In this document: positions 11,231-23,323 of the stretch, one piece after another | How the letters are laid out: each line of letters starts with the position of its first letter | Position numbering within the stretch: position 1 is the first letter of the stretch | Assembly (NCBI GenBank): GCA_014904845.1 | Contig: MU119512.1 | Location: forward strand, 1-59,327 | Reading direction: 5' to 3' | DNA: 59,327 bases | DNA from: Acephala macrosclerotiorum | Taxonomy: Eukaryota > Ascomycota > Leotiomycetes > Helotiales > Mollisiaceae | Notes under the pieces: model-generated | The model's database searches: none | Told to the model about the DNA's origin: nothing | The model's input: only the letters and a program-made list of their open reading frames with translations | Program-made: the position numbers and the translations under genes

Positions 11231-13098
11231 ATCTGAAGCTGGGGAATGCTCGATGAGAATCCAGTGTGGTCCATTGCACAAAAAGGGACGGCGCGCTGAC
11301 TACCAAAGGGCTTTGCGATCAAGATGATGACGCTGAAGCCGATGCAACAGATTATTTGCTCTCTGTACTTTGTATAATTAGGGGTGCCTTCTAGACGGAA
11401 TATGGTCCTCAAAATGAATTGTGCTTTTCTGAGCCATTTTGTCATGTCGCAAACCATGCATTTGCACTTCGAGCAATTTTGTTTCTTCCTGCAAGGAAAG
11501 GAAAGTGACTTGGATACATAAAAGATAGCTGGCTATCACGTGTTTCTCAGTTACCAACCTCAAATGACTCGTCGTTTCTTCCGAATTTCTCCTCTTTAAC
11601 ACCACTCTTTCCTCCTTCCTCATTACAATTTGCATTTATTTTCTATCTATAAGTGGGTGTGGTCTTCCGAACGCTCATTTCAACTCTTAGCTTTCCCACT
11701 GCAAGTAGGACACCCGCGAAACTCGACTATCACCATTTCTTCCTCACTTCCACCGTGAAAGTACAACCTCCGATGTTGTAGAGTTTCCTCCTTCATTTTA
11801 GCCCCTGATATCTTGCCATGACTTCAACATCACTAGAGTTGGAGAGTTGTTTATCGACCAAGACGACGTTGAACTTCTACGAAGAGAATCTCGGTTACTT
11901 TACCGACTGGGTGAGGGACGTCAGGTTCTGAACAACGCCATCAATGCCAACAATCCCAGCACATCTCAGGGCAATTCGAAACCTTGGAAATGAACCTCAT
12001 AAGCTCCGGGTCAGGGGAGCATGTAAGAAGTGGCTTGGTTCTCGCTCAGGCTGAGCTTGAGAAAATGTCTCTTTTTGCCACGGCAATCAGCTTTTGCCTT
12101 CGGTTTTGTCCACTAATCCCCCGAGGACTCAGACGAACTAGAGATTATATGCCTCACCCATGGGAAATCTTTCCATTCAAAAGCAACAATTTTATTCCGC
12201 AAGTCCACGAATCCAAGGATTCCAAGACGTAATCATTTCTGGCGGCACCAAAGAAACATTCTTGTCATTGCTATCAAGCTTCAGAATGAGCGTCAACACC
12301 TCCCCACAATCAGCGATTGCTCTTCTTTTCCCCTCCGGCACCAAGAGCCCGCGGCTGGTCCACCAGACCAGAGACCATCTTTGCTGAGTCAGAGCGCAGG
12401 GATCCGATTTCGTTAAGTGCGGACTTCCCACAAATCGAGGACCGCTGGAAGGAGGGGAGACTAAACAAGCGATAGATTGGAGGATCGAGAGGATTGATGA
12501 AAGGTCTGCGTTGCGGACATCTTTAAATGTATCGTGCAGCGAGGTCTTCGAGAGATCGGGGTGGTATAGTAAAAATGTTAACAAAGCAATGTATATGTCT
12601 AAAAGCTCTTGTCGAACCTAGCACGAAAACATTCTCCCGTCCCGTCTAGCCCATCTCATCTCATCCCATCCCATTTTATCCCATCCCATCTCATCCCATC
12701 CTATTTCGTCTCGGCTAAGTTCCGAAAGACTAATAAAAACTAAGTATGAGAATAAGGTGCCTTATGAGATCGACAAGGACGCAGCAAGTGGCAAAGTGCG
12801 GAAGTCGAAAACGAAATATTGAAAAATGAATTGCTTTTAATACTTCGGACATTTTTGCAGATACGTGTAAGCAAAAGGTCCGAAACTTTTTGGGTCTTCT
12901 TTCCTTTCAGGCATCTCTTCCTCCAACCCACACTTTCAAGATCAAAGATGCAAGCATTCAAATACACAATTAGGATATTCGAGAGTTCAAGAACTTCCCT
13001 TGCAAATCTAGCAAAGCACGTTTCTCTCTCTGTTCTTTATCCACCTTCAAAACTCCGGCCGTCGCAAGAACAAATATACATTACGTCTAGGAATAGAT
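11231..13098. other. 1.9-kb intergenic region with one weak coding-like patch
   Basis: This region lies between the tails of the CstF-64 and ADE2 genes. A plus-strand open stretch at about 11803-11994 reads DDVELLRRESRLLYRLGEGR and looks protein-like, but it has no ATG and no partner exon. A TCACGTG site lies at 11536-11542 and a CATCC/CATCT-type simple repeat at about 12648-12713. No gene can be supported. Confidence 0.35.
12648..12713. repeat. Degenerate pentanucleotide repeat (CATCC/CATCT)
   Basis: About a dozen tandem CATCC, CATCT or closely related pentamers run through this stretch, with interruptions such as CATTTTAT. It is an imperfect microsatellite in a non-coding region. Confidence 0.7.
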
Positions 13099-14990
13099 TC
13101 AGTATTCCTTGAATCCGATGTCCTCTAATCTCTCCGCCTTACCAATAACTTCAACCTCCATATCCTTCGCATATTTTACTAGTCGAGCTTGGATTATGGG
13201 GTCTGAAGTTCCCAATATTCTGGCGGCTAGGAGTGCAGCGTTTATCTGGAGGATGTTAGTAGATCGTATACGGTAGGAAAAAATCGAAACGCAAAGATGG
13301 TTCAAGACTTACGCTGTTGTTGATTGCAACAGTAGCAACCGGCACGCCTCTTGGCATCTGAACAATGCTGAGAAGACTATCCATGCCATCCAGCGTGCTG
13401 CCCTTCACAGGCACTCCAATTACTGGTAAAGGCGTAGCGGAAGCGATCATGCCAGGCAAATGTGCAGCTCCACCGGCTGCTGCTATGATTACCTTGAAGC
13501 CCCCAGAAACTGCATTCGTAGCAAATTCATGCATACGCATAGGTGTGCGATGGGCGGAGGTGATAGTGACTTTATACGGGATATTCAAAGTCTCTAGAAG
13601 TGTCAAGCCTGGCTTGAGGACATTGAGATCGGAGTCTGATCCCATAGTAACTGCAACGAGAGGTTGTTCTGCAGGCGAAGATGGGTGTGAGGGAGCAGCG
13701 GAGGGTTTCGAGAGACCTTTTCTCTCTGCCCTCATTGCATCTGTCATTGAAATGAGGGGTTGTATCAATGCTTCGGCCGATAACATTGAATCTGCTACCA
13801 CAGTGACGTGTGCAATCTTTCTAGCTGGCTTAGACTCTTTGCCATACATGTGTAATGCAGCTCTAGGCATGGCAATTGCATACTTCACGATTTTGTTGTG
13901 AGCAGATTTAGAAGCACCGCCTAGAGTGTATTAGTCAAAATTTTCTAGCAATAATATGATAACATTTACCCAAAATATTTAGCATTATCGTAGCTGGGAA
14001 CATCGAAGGTATCCTTGAATCTGGGAAAGACGGCATGAATCCCAAGATAGAGAGAAGCTGCGACTTATACTGCGAGAACGTTGGGCAAGCCTCAATAGTA
14101 TAATGCCCCGAATTGTGTGGTCTTGGGGCGATTTCATTGAGAATGAGCTCGCCATCTCCCATTAAGAAGAGCTCGACTCCGAAGACGCCCTTGCCCCAAA
14201 GACTGCCAACTGCCTTTCTTGCAAGCTCCTGAGCTTCACGCTGAACCTTTGTAGAGATTCCTCGGGCAGGAACGTATACTAGCTTGCATATGCTATCCTC
14301 GTGGATGGTTTCCACGGCGGGGTATGCAACAGTCGCGCTGCCATCTGTGGATGTGCCGTCTTCGGTTTTGACAACCATGACTGCAAGCTCCATCTTAAAG
14401 TTTGCCCACTTCTCTGCGTATAGCCCCCTATACTTTAGAGCCTTGAGCGCATCTGGAATATCGCTGGCAGACTTGACTGGATAGTTACCCCGCCCATCAT
14501 ATGCATCTTTCCTTGCCTTCAGCATGAACGGGTATCCCATATCCTTGCCAAATGCCTGCAGATCTTCTGTGGTGGATTGCACGGCCTTTGAGGCTGCAGT
14601 TCGGACTCCATTCTTTATGAGGTGGTCCTTCTGCAAGAACTTGTCTTGAATCGTCCTAATCGTCTTCCAACTTGGCTGGACCTCCACCCTTTTCACAAAC
14701 TTCTTCCCATCGGGTCCAACGACCTCGACACCCTTTTCCGCAATCTCCTCGAGAACGACAGTATCGACATGCTCGATTTCCACAGTCAGAATATCCGCTT
14801 GTCTTGCCAATTCCCTGATCTTCTCGGCGTCGACGAAGGAGCCATCGATATGGTCATTCTTGGCATTCACTTGTTTCGCAGGAGACTTCTCGGCATCCAA
14901 GATTACAACCTTAATTCCGAGGGGATTCGCAGCTTCGCAGAGCATTTGGCCAAGCTGGCCGCCTCCAAGAAGACCAATTGTTCGTTCCAT
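13099..14990 (-). CDS. ADE2: Phosphoribosylaminoimidazole carboxylase (PurK-PurE fusion)
   Basis: Three exons (14990-13970, 13920-13313, 13245-13099) give 591 residues, matching the fungal ADE2 length. The N-terminal PurK part starts with the nucleotide-binding [17 protein letters not shown]. It contains the ATP-grasp core ([18 protein letters not shown]) and the metal/ATP-binding end ([20 protein letters not shown]). After a Ser/Pro linker, the PurE part begins around residue 430 with [11 protein letters not shown], then [10 protein letters not shown] and the glycine loop [14 protein letters not shown]. It converts AIR to CAIR in step six of purine synthesis, in the cytosol. Loss of this enzyme gives red pigment in many fungi. 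It is divergently arranged with the decayed gene at 15328. Confidence 0.97.
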
Positions 14991-15327
14991 GGTGGGGTAT
15001 CTGGGGCAATATTAGAGAGCGCTTGTCTAGCGGTAATGTCGTGGGAGTGAAAGTGAAATACAGTACTCGTTGGAGAAGAAAAAACGCTAAGTTTCGAGGG
15101 CGAGATCAAAGTATTGAAAAATGGACAACTTACCTGAACAAGAATGCTCATGGGCCAGAGAGGAGAAGATATGAAAATTGGATATTCTGCCAACGCTAAA
15201 ATTAAGGTTTTAGCAAAGCGCGAACTCTTCACCGCCCAGCTAGAGCTAGTGTCTTACACGTGACCTCGAATTCTCTTGCCTCAACCTCCTTTCTTTCTAC
15301 AACGACCATCGAAGGCCACACTCAACC
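14991..15327. promoter_or_regulatory. Divergent promoter region upstream of ADE2
   Basis: About 340 bp lies between the ADE2 ATG (minus strand) and the ATG of the decayed plus-strand gene. It carries a CACGTG hexamer at 15257-15262, a typical bHLH-type site in fungi. No TATA element is evident. Confidence 0.5.
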
Positions 15328-16325
15328 ATGTCACCATGCGCTGGACGAGCGTACTCAAGAATGCCACTGTTCAAAAGCCATATAGCCCATGCCAGTCTAT
15401 GGGAGGGCCACTTATCTCGCTGATATTCAAGGTCAACCCAGCTTTTAGAGCGTCACAACCGTAGAGCCAACTCAGCACCAGGGAACATACTGCGGACATC
15501 TATCCTAGAGACATTACCTGGCGAACTTGTTCCCGGTGAGCTCGAGCGTTACCAAGAGCTACTTGGGCAATACAAAACCTGGCGACCGTTCCAGCTCCAG
15601 ACCCTACCACCAACAGTCCACCGGAATTTAGAAAGACTTTAATTAGCTTCAGAATCTTGTCAAAAGAGCTCTGCGCTCTACGGAAATATGTACGAGACGC
15701 CTTCCATCAAGTTGCACCCGAGCTGGAGAAACCGAGAATGTGTCGCCTCTACGTTCCCGTTTGCCAGATTGATCACGACCCAGAGACGACCTTCGAGAAG
15801 ATCAAAGAACGATATCCCAGTGGCTTGAAGCCCCTTGATGGTTATTGGCTCCTTGGCGAGTCGACCTAGGGCGAGGGCTTCTTCGATAGAAAGCGCGCAA
15901 GGAAGTCCGGCGCTGAGACTATCCTTCCAATTACCGAAGATCTAGATAACATTGAACTGAGAAGGCCTGTCGCCCCAGCCATCCGGAGAGTGAGGCAGAG
16001 ATCGGAGGAACCTCATTGCGATCACGTGGAAGACCCATGGAGAACGGGGCAAGGTTCACCCGATTCTGCAAAGCCACATGAGGAACACAATATTCGAGCA
16101 AATGTATCAGAAACGCGGCCATTGATACATAGATCCGCAAGCCGTTGGGCACCTATCGATTCAATTATTCGATTAGAGCCTGCGCTTACTCTGCGGCCCA
16201 CCTTAGCTCTGGTCCCACAGGTTTCAGAGTCGGAGAAACAATTGGTATATATACCACGAAATATTCTGAGATCAAAGATTGATGACCCAGCATCCTGGGA
16301 AAAGATAATCAGCAGTTTATTCTGA
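15328..16325 (+). pseudogene. Decayed gene of unrecognised family
   Basis: Two overlapping frames together read as one protein. From the ATG at 15328 (MSPCAGRAYSRMPLFKSHIA) the frame is protein-like but hits TGA at 15421-15423 and TAA at 15640-15642. Between those stops it reads ILETLPGELVPGELERYQEL and GQYKTWRPFQLQTLPPTVHR. Around 15685 the meaning moves to another frame (KYVRDAFHQVAPELEKPRM, LYVPV, KERYPSGLKPLDGYWLLGES), hits TAG at 15867-15869, and then runs on to a TGA at 16323. The leader resembles a mitochondrial presequence (Arg/Ser rich, no acids), which is inference. Three nonsense codons and at least one frameshift argue for a pseudogene rather than missed introns. I do not recognise the family. 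Confidence 0.6.
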
Positions 16326-16388
16326 TATAATCAGGTTCACAGCACAGTCTGAGAGCCACCACTATCGAAAGCTTCGACACCCGTTCCC

Positions 16389-17211
16389 ATGAGCAGAGCT
16401 ATGAAGATCATCCTCACTGGATCGAGTGGCTTCATCGGCCAAGAAGTCCTCAGACAAGCCTTGAGCAATTCAACTATCACTTCAGTTGTGGCGTTATCGA
16501 GGAAACCACTTCCAGCGGCTGTCACCAAGGACCCGAAGCTTGATGTTGTACTTATGGATGACTTTTCGAGGTACACGCCTGCTGTCCTTTCAAAGCTAGA
16601 GGGAGCTGAGGCTTGTATCTGGTATGAGATTCTGCCTTATTGATTATAGCTGTAGGCTTGACTAACGAGATTCGGATAGGACAATTGGAGCAAAGTCTAC
16701 GGATCCAGTCATCACTCGGAAAGTCTCAGTTGACTATACACTTGCCGCTATCAATGCCTTCTCTCAAACCCCTAAGCAGGATGGAAACCCGTTCCGCTTT
16801 GTGTTTACGAGTGGGATTTTGGCTGTGAGGGATCAGAAGAAAAGAGTGTTTCTCTATCCCGAAGCGAGAAAAGTCGCGGTATGTCACTTATACACTTGAT
16901 CATATGCCCTCAGCACTGAATGTCCACTGACTGATGCATTAAATTAGGGCGAGGCCGAGATCCAGCTGGTGGACTTCGCTCAGAGTCACTCAAACTTTCA
17001 GTCCTATATTATGCGCCCTTCCGGCGTATTAACGAAGGAGAACACCATAAAGAACTACCTGATGGGGTTTGTACCAAGTGTCAGGGTCGATGAATTAGCC
17101 GCAACAATGGTTGACGTCGCAATCAATGGAGCGAAGATGCAAACGTGGGAGAATGGCCAACTGGCGAAAAGAGGGAGAGAGCTGCTAAGCAATCGAAGGG
17201 CGGCCAGATGA
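16389..17211 (+). CDS. NAD(P)-binding Rossmann-fold protein (short-chain/epimerase-like)
   Basis: Three exons (16389-16621, 16680-16878, 16948-17211) give 231 residues. The N-terminus has a classic dinucleotide-binding loop (KIILTGSSGFIGQEVLRQAL, TGxxGxxG type) followed by VVALSRKPLP. The middle reads FRFVFTSGILAVRD, where a Tyr-x-x-x-Lys catalytic pair would be expected in extended dehydrogenases but is not obvious. It ends with YIMRPSGVLT, close to the atypical-SDR/HTATIP2-like group. It is probably a cytosolic NAD(P)H-dependent reductase or a cofactor-sensing protein; the substrate is unknown. It starts 64 bp after the pseudogene upstream. Confidence 0.8.
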
Positions 17212-17480
17212 TGAGGTGTTTGGGATGAATCTTTTCGGACAACTTGTGTTATCATTTGTTGGATCATTGTCATGACATATAATGTAATATTATTTGCACA
17301 ATGTTCGGATCTTCAGAAATTGCTGATGATGGGAGAATGCACGAGAGAAAGAAAGAAAGGGCAGGTGCGGGGTGAGAATTATGGATATTCTCTACTCACA
17401 AGTTCCGCCATCCTGAAGTACATTGTCCGTGATGTTCCATCATCTCAAGGTAATTCGGAGAGAGCTTTTTGCATTGGCAG

Positions 17481-18975
17481 TTATGGCTTCTCAAAGTCAA
17501 TCACAACACGACCAGCAATCTCTCCCCTCCTCAACTGCTGCACACTTTCCGGCAGCTGGCTCAGCCCCCTTACCTCACAAATCTGCTTCAGCAATCCCCT
17601 CTGCGCATACTTTAGTGCCATAGCAGTATCCTGCATTGTGCCCACCAACGACCCCATAACCTTCAAATTCCTAAACGAGAAGACTGAAGGATCCGCTCCG
17701 ATCGTCATCAAGTCCTTTGGCGCTATCATCTTGTCAGCTATTACTCTTTCCCTCCCTTTCCATCACCACCAGCAGAGCAAGAGGAGGACTTACGCAAACC
17801 AACACAAACCACAACACCGCCAATTCTATCCCCAATATAGCTAATAGCATCCTTGTACGCTTGATACGCCGTTACAATTACCCCATGTGCTCCCACACCA
17901 CTAGCCACCTTCTTGACTTCTTCCGCGACATTAAGGACCTCTTTGAAGTCGATGAAGGACTCGGCGCCCATTTCGAGGGAGAGCTTGCGTTTCGCGGCGC
18001 TGGTGTCGATTACGATGGGTCGCATACCCATCGCTTTAGCAAGTTGGACACCTTGGATGCCTACTCCTCCGCCGCCACCTGTACACCCATCAGTCATCAT
18101 CCTCTCCCCTCCCATCAACAATTTGAAATATACGCACCAGGAAGAACAACCCACTGTCCAACCTTCAGTCCCGAATCAATCAACGCCCTATGCATCGTAC
18201 TCGCACTACACATAATCGGACCCGCCACATAATCACTCACCCCATCCGGAATCGGACTCGTATACCTCGCCGGACTGGTGATGTATTGTTGATATGTTCC
18301 TGTTACGGCGAGACCGGTGTAGACTCCCTTTTGGCAGTAGTTTTCTTTGCCGTCCCAGCAGAGTTCGCATTTGCCGCACACGTCCCAGAGGGGTTTTACG
18401 CCGCCACGGTCGCCGACTTTCCAGCCTTTGACGTTCGCGCCGAGCCTGGGGTTGGATATGTTAGTTTTTGATAAGCTGAGTTGGAGGAGAAGGGGGAGAG
18501 AAAGGAGGAGAGGAAGGGGAAAGAGGAAAGGGGAGGAAGGGAGACGAACTTGACGACCACACCCGCACCCTCATGCCCAGCACACTTCACATTAAAAGTC
18601 GACATAGCAGGAACCGCCCAATCATTCATCATAAAATGCACATCAGACATACAAAGCCCTGTCGCATTCAACTTCAATAACACCTCATCCGGCCCTGTCT
18701 TCTCGTTAGCCCTCTTTCCACCTATCATTCCGCCCCTCTTCCCACCCACCCTGGCAAAATACATACCTGGTTCTGGCACATCAACATCCTGAATCTCAAC
18801 TCTGAAATCCGGTCCTGGGCGATTTTAGCTTTCCTTCCAACCATACCCAACAAACTCAACTGAACTAGGATAAGGATAAAAGCAAACCTTCATTAACAAC
18901 CACGCCCGCCTTGCATGTCTTGGGGATCTCGAACTGGGTGTCGCTTCCCCCGTGCTGCTGGGTAGATGATGCCAT
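17481..18975 (-). CDS. Zinc-dependent alcohol dehydrogenase
   Basis: Six exons (18975-18888, 18814-18767, 18694-18550, 18445-18138, 18078-17794, 17737-17481) splice in frame to 376 residues. Catalytic zinc ligands are visible as Cys in GLCMSDVHFM and His in CAGHEGAG. The structural zinc lobe has four cysteines in DVCGKCELCWDGKENYC. The NAD-binding loop is GGGGGVGIQGVQLAKAMG, and the chain ends RGEIAGRVVIDF as in fungal Adh1-type enzymes. It should be a cytosolic NAD-dependent medium-chain dehydrogenase interconverting alcohols and aldehydes. The intron after VVVK holds an almost pure polypyrimidine run of about 70 bases on the coding strand and uses a weak GTTCGT donor. Confidence 0.92.
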
Positions 18976-19844
18976 GTTGTTTTTGTGTCAGTTTTCGTGT
19001 CAATACCTTGATGGCTATGCTATTTACCAACACCTCGGGGCTGGGTTTATCTTATAGTCATCCGGGGAGGGGTCCCACGGCGCCGAGACCTTAGAGTTGC
19101 TATGGTACGTAGTATAACTAGTGAGGTGATGCGGGGTCGCGGTCACGTTCCGCTTGGAGGCGCTGGGGGACGTCGAATGATGATCATGTTGCTTATCTCC
19201 TGAGAGGCGTAGCAAGTTCGAATTGGGGTGTTGGAGCGAGTGCGACCGTGTTGGAGTCAAGATGCTTGAGTCGTGTTGGGAGACTCAGATTGAGTTCAGC
19301 CTCGGGCGGGGAAAATGCGGGGTGCGGATCTTGGGTCTGGGGGTTGGAGGGTCTACTGGCAGGTCTTAGGTCTTGGGAGAGGAGGATAGTGGCCAATTGT
19401 AATGATCAATTGAGATGGATATATTGATCCCGTTGCTCCGAAGTTAGATCCGGTTATACGAAAGCCACTTGGTTGAGGAAGTTCATGGCGGGTCACGTTG
19501 GGGAGAAGGGATGTTGAGATGGCAATTCTGGTTGGCCGTGTTTAATGATGTTTTCAAGATACCAAAAACATGGACCTGCTTCCATGCAACACTGCAGTCC
19601 AATACAAGAGTAAGATGTTCGTAAGCCCTGCATTTGATTGGCATACTTTCACGAGCACAACGCCCTGCCACACACCGGGCACATTGCTCGCCTCGTCTCG
19701 GGCGCAGATCGCATATTTAGAATGAACATGAACACTGTTGAATTTCTAATATGACCCTGATTATTTTGCTGCTTGCCAAATGCTCTACGACCTGCGTCAT
19801 TTGTTCGAGATGAAAATTGGAAGTATCCAAAACAAGGCAACAAA
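18976..19844. other. Divergent intergenic region
   Basis: This lies between the start codons of the alcohol dehydrogenase (minus strand) and the interrupted gene (plus strand), so it should contain both promoters. I see no further gene. Confidence 0.4.
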
Positions 19845-20656
19845 ATGACTTCGCCATCAAAGTCTGACGTCAAAGCAGCTTCCAGAAAGAAAATCGATTA
19901 CTTCGTCCCTCGAGCTGGAATTGATAGAGAAGTAATCGCATCAGACATCACCTACTACCTAGGAAGCGATGCACTCGTCCGACCCGGCAACTACCAGGAC
20001 CCCAAGACAGGACAAGCCCAACAGGGTTACTTCATCACCGCGTATAGGAATCTTACGACTGTGAGTGATGCTTCAATCTTGGTACTGGATGAGATTTTCT
20101 AACAGCGGCAGGCAATGATTGCAAATTTGAAGGAAGATTCGGAACGTTAGGAAGCTGAGCGACGAAAGACTGCTTCGAGGGGGCGGGATTTTGATGGTAT
20201 TGCCCCACGAGTATGCATGTGATTTGAAGACCTAACAAGCTTGTAGGACAAAATCGCGGTCCCTGGGGACATCAAACCCGTGCATACTATCGTCCTAAGG
20301 GAGAACATGATGATGGTCCAAGCGATATCACCTCCCCCATCAGTGCAATGTCAGAAGCTAAGCTATCAGTTCCAGAGCCATCTTTGACCCAAGCGCAAGG
20401 GGTAGAGACGCCCACTCCTGTAGCCGCAAGAAATAGTTCTGATCCTGAGAACGCAAACATCTCTAAGCGACAAGACCACAAGGCAACGAACACGAATGAG
20501 GAGGTTCGAGAGTCCGAACAAGATGAACTTAAGGATATTGACCTTGAGTCGATTGTTCTTGATGGGAATGGCGTCGAGGTTAACAATCCACGAATGAAGC
20601 AGAAGCGAAGAAAGAAGATACTTTGCTTCTGCTGGGAAGTAACGTGGGAACGATGA
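19845..20656 (+). pseudogene. Unrecognised fungal gene interrupted by one in-frame TAG
   Basis: Three exons (19845-20060, 20112-20196, 20247-20656) join in phase and would give about 235 residues, but codon 20148-20150 is TAG. Before it the protein reads KKIDYFVPRAGIDREVIASD, ITYYLGSDALVRPGNYQDP, GYFITAYRNLTT and AMIANLKEDSER. After it the same frame goes on with EAERRKTASRGRDFDGQNRG, through a correctly phased intron, to an acidic Ser/Asp/Glu-rich tail. From memory of similar fungal proteins, Trp is expected at the TAG (SERWEAERR), so a single TGG-to-TAG change explains it. The last 14 codons overlap an alternative frame, so the true C-terminus is uncertain. It is either a recent nonsense pseudogene or a gene whose stop is recoded in the mRNA. 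The function is unknown. Confidence 0.6.
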
Positions 20657-20793
20657 AAGCCATTGTCGGCACCTGCCACCAACATTCAGGAGTCGATAGA
20701 ATTGTTTGGAAAATTTGTTCGTGTGATGAAGATTATTGGAAACAGGCCGCTCAATTTACCTGACAAGCAGCACACCGAGATTTTTTGCACTAT

Positions 20794-23093
20794 CTAGCTC
20801 CCATCCGGTCCCTTCTCTTCAACCTGACCACTATCCCCACTACTCTCCTCGTCCCTTCTCATATCCTGCTCAATATCCGGCGCCGGCGCAAACGTACTCT
20901 TCGCCCGAATCTTCTTCCCAAAAAAGTAAAACACAAACGGCAACGGCACAAGCACCGCAGCCACACCACCAATCAACGTCTGTCCATAATTAATTCCAAT
21001 CCCATCGTACATGTATCTTGCGAACAATGGGAAGATCGCTCCAAATGACGATCGGAGAAAGGTGTTGCCAGCGATGGCGGAAGCCGCGAACATGAGATAC
21101 GCGTCGATGATGTAGTTTAGGAGTTGGAGGAAGATGGCGAAGAGGCCGAAGCCAGTGAATAGACCGGAGAGGGTGGGGACAATCCAGGGGATGGAAGAGG
21201 TGTAGCCTGTCCAGCCGAACCCTGGGAAATGGAGGTGTTAGTAGTTGCTTAATACATATTGTCTTTGGAGAGATGGATATTGTCCTCGGCAAAAGTCATG
21301 AAAGAAGTCAAAATGTGAAATGGTTTTCTTCCAAACACTTACAGAAAATCCCAGCTGCGAAGATGGGAGCTCCTGCCATGACGATGGGGAGACGCCATTC
21401 GGGGACGGGGATGTTGTTGTTTGCTTTCAATTTTCGGACATATGAGGGGTTCATGAGAACGACGACAATGAAAGCGATGATTTCGCCGATCACGAGACCG
21501 AAGTATGTAAGCCCGCCTACTCCTGCATTCATGCCGTAGACTCCCTGGAAAACGAGAGCGTATGCAGTGAGGAAGGTATAGAGAAGTCCGTAGACGAAAG
21601 CCATGTAGATTGAGACGACCAGGACGATTGGTTCCGTGAAGAGGATTCGAAGAGGTCGACCAACATTCTTGATGATCAATTCCCTGATATCGACTTCGAT
21701 CTCCTCTTGCTTGGCGTGGATACCCCAGTTCTTGGTTCGTCTCCGAAGTTCTGCTGCTTTTCCGACCAAGATCAAAGGTGGATATGTTTCCTCAAGGAAG
21801 AACAGGGCCAAGATGAATGCTGAGAATCCCATAAAACTGGTGATGTACATCGTCCATCTCCACTACAAGAAGTTAGCGCGGGGTTTTAAAAGATGCTTAG
21901 AAGTCGAACAGCCGAGCTCTTTTGACAGCTCTCTTGACTACTCCTAAGACATGGTTTAGGAGGTCGAATCCCAACGAAATGGTAGATCCAAGGCTGGATT
22001 TATACATACACCCAGGTACGAGATCTCGATGAAACCACCGACAAAAGGAGCCAGCAACGGACCCATGAACACCGTAGCCGAGAAGCAAGCAACGGCTACA
22101 CCTCTCGTCTCATTGCTGTAGATATCGGCAAAGATGGCAGCGACTACTGCCAGTGGACATGATCCGAACAACCCATCGAAGAAACGGCAGATCATGACAG
22201 TTTGGATGTTTGCAGCGGTCGCCACACCAATGGCAAAGACCCCAAAGCCGAAAGAAGAGATGACGATCGGTAATCGTCGACCGTAAAGCTCAGACATGGG
22301 AGCCCAGATAATTGGTCCAAAAGCATATCCGAGGACGAAGAGGGACACTCCGAGGGTACCGACTTCGGTTCCAACATGGAATTCTCTTTCTACTCCGACA
22401 GATCCCGGGCTGTAGATACTACTACCGAATGTTGCAGCTATAGAGCACCAAATAGCAATGCCACTGATGACGAGTCTATTGAGCATCAGTTCTGCGCACC
22501 TTTTGGCGGGAAAAGAGGACGACAAACTTCTTCTTCAGAGGCCAATTTTGTGCATGGGTGGGGTCGCCATGGCCGTCAAATTCCACCACGTATTCTTCCT
22601 TCTCAGGGAGAGGTCGAGGATAAGGCTTCCCACCTCCGAACTTGGGCAAAGCCTTTTCCTTCCTCTTTGTGGTTGAGATCCTAGATCCTACAGTCCCAAA
22701 CTGTTGTGTCCGATGTGTGTTGATCCGCTCGAGAGCTGTTGGATCACGTTCCAATTGACCATTTATTCGATGCGTTTCTTGTCGATAAAGGTCTGTGTCG
22801 TGGGAGTAGGTAGTGCTTCGCCCGCGACTCGCAGTGGGACGAGTTCGAAGTCCCTCATAGTGTGCGGATGCGGCATCTGAGGAGGAGGATGAAGCTACAG
22901 TAGGTAGTCGCTCGATCTCATTCTCGTCTCGATCGTTGCTCCCTTCCTCAACTTCTGGTTTGTGTTGGTTCTGGGGGTGGAGAGCGGCGTATTGTTGGCG
23001 GAATTGGTCGTTGGGATCCCAGGAGCGATATCTTTCTGGCTCCGCGTTTCGTTCTGCCCGTAAGTCTTCGTAATCTTCTTCCGTCAACGGCAT
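20794..23093 (-). CDS. MFS drug/polyamine exporter (DHA1 family, Tpo-like)
   Basis: Four exons (23093-22528, 22475-22010, 21862-21343, 21221-20794) give 659 residues. I chose ATG 23093 (MPLTEEDYED); the frame upstream has only a GTG. A hydrophilic N-terminal region of about 190 residues ends with DPTHAQNWPLKKKL, the usual entry to the first helix in DHA1 fungal transporters. Then come SLFVLGYAFGPIIWAPMSEL with the motif A-like YGRRLPI, CRFFDGLFGSCPLAVV, and SATVFMGPLLAPFVGGFI (motif C type). The long loop after helix six contains ELRRRTKNWGIHAKQEEIEV. Relatives are plasma-membrane proton antiporters for polyamines or toxic compounds. It is tail to tail with the interrupted gene, 137 bp away. 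Confidence 0.9.
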
Positions 23094-23323
23094 TTCGAGA
23101 GACAAACCGACTGAATTGTGGACGGAAGAAGGCACTGGTGGGATCGGCGGCGATATTATTAGTCCACCGTTCCCCGCAGAGAGGAAGAGGAGCGAGTCCT
23201 GATAAGTATATCAGGAAGAGTTTGTAATCAAGATGCAGATTGCCGCCGACCAATCATCTCGGCGCATAACTGCATCTATGTGCGGTATCTAACTGCTGGC
23301 ATTTAGTGCTCACATCTAAGAAG

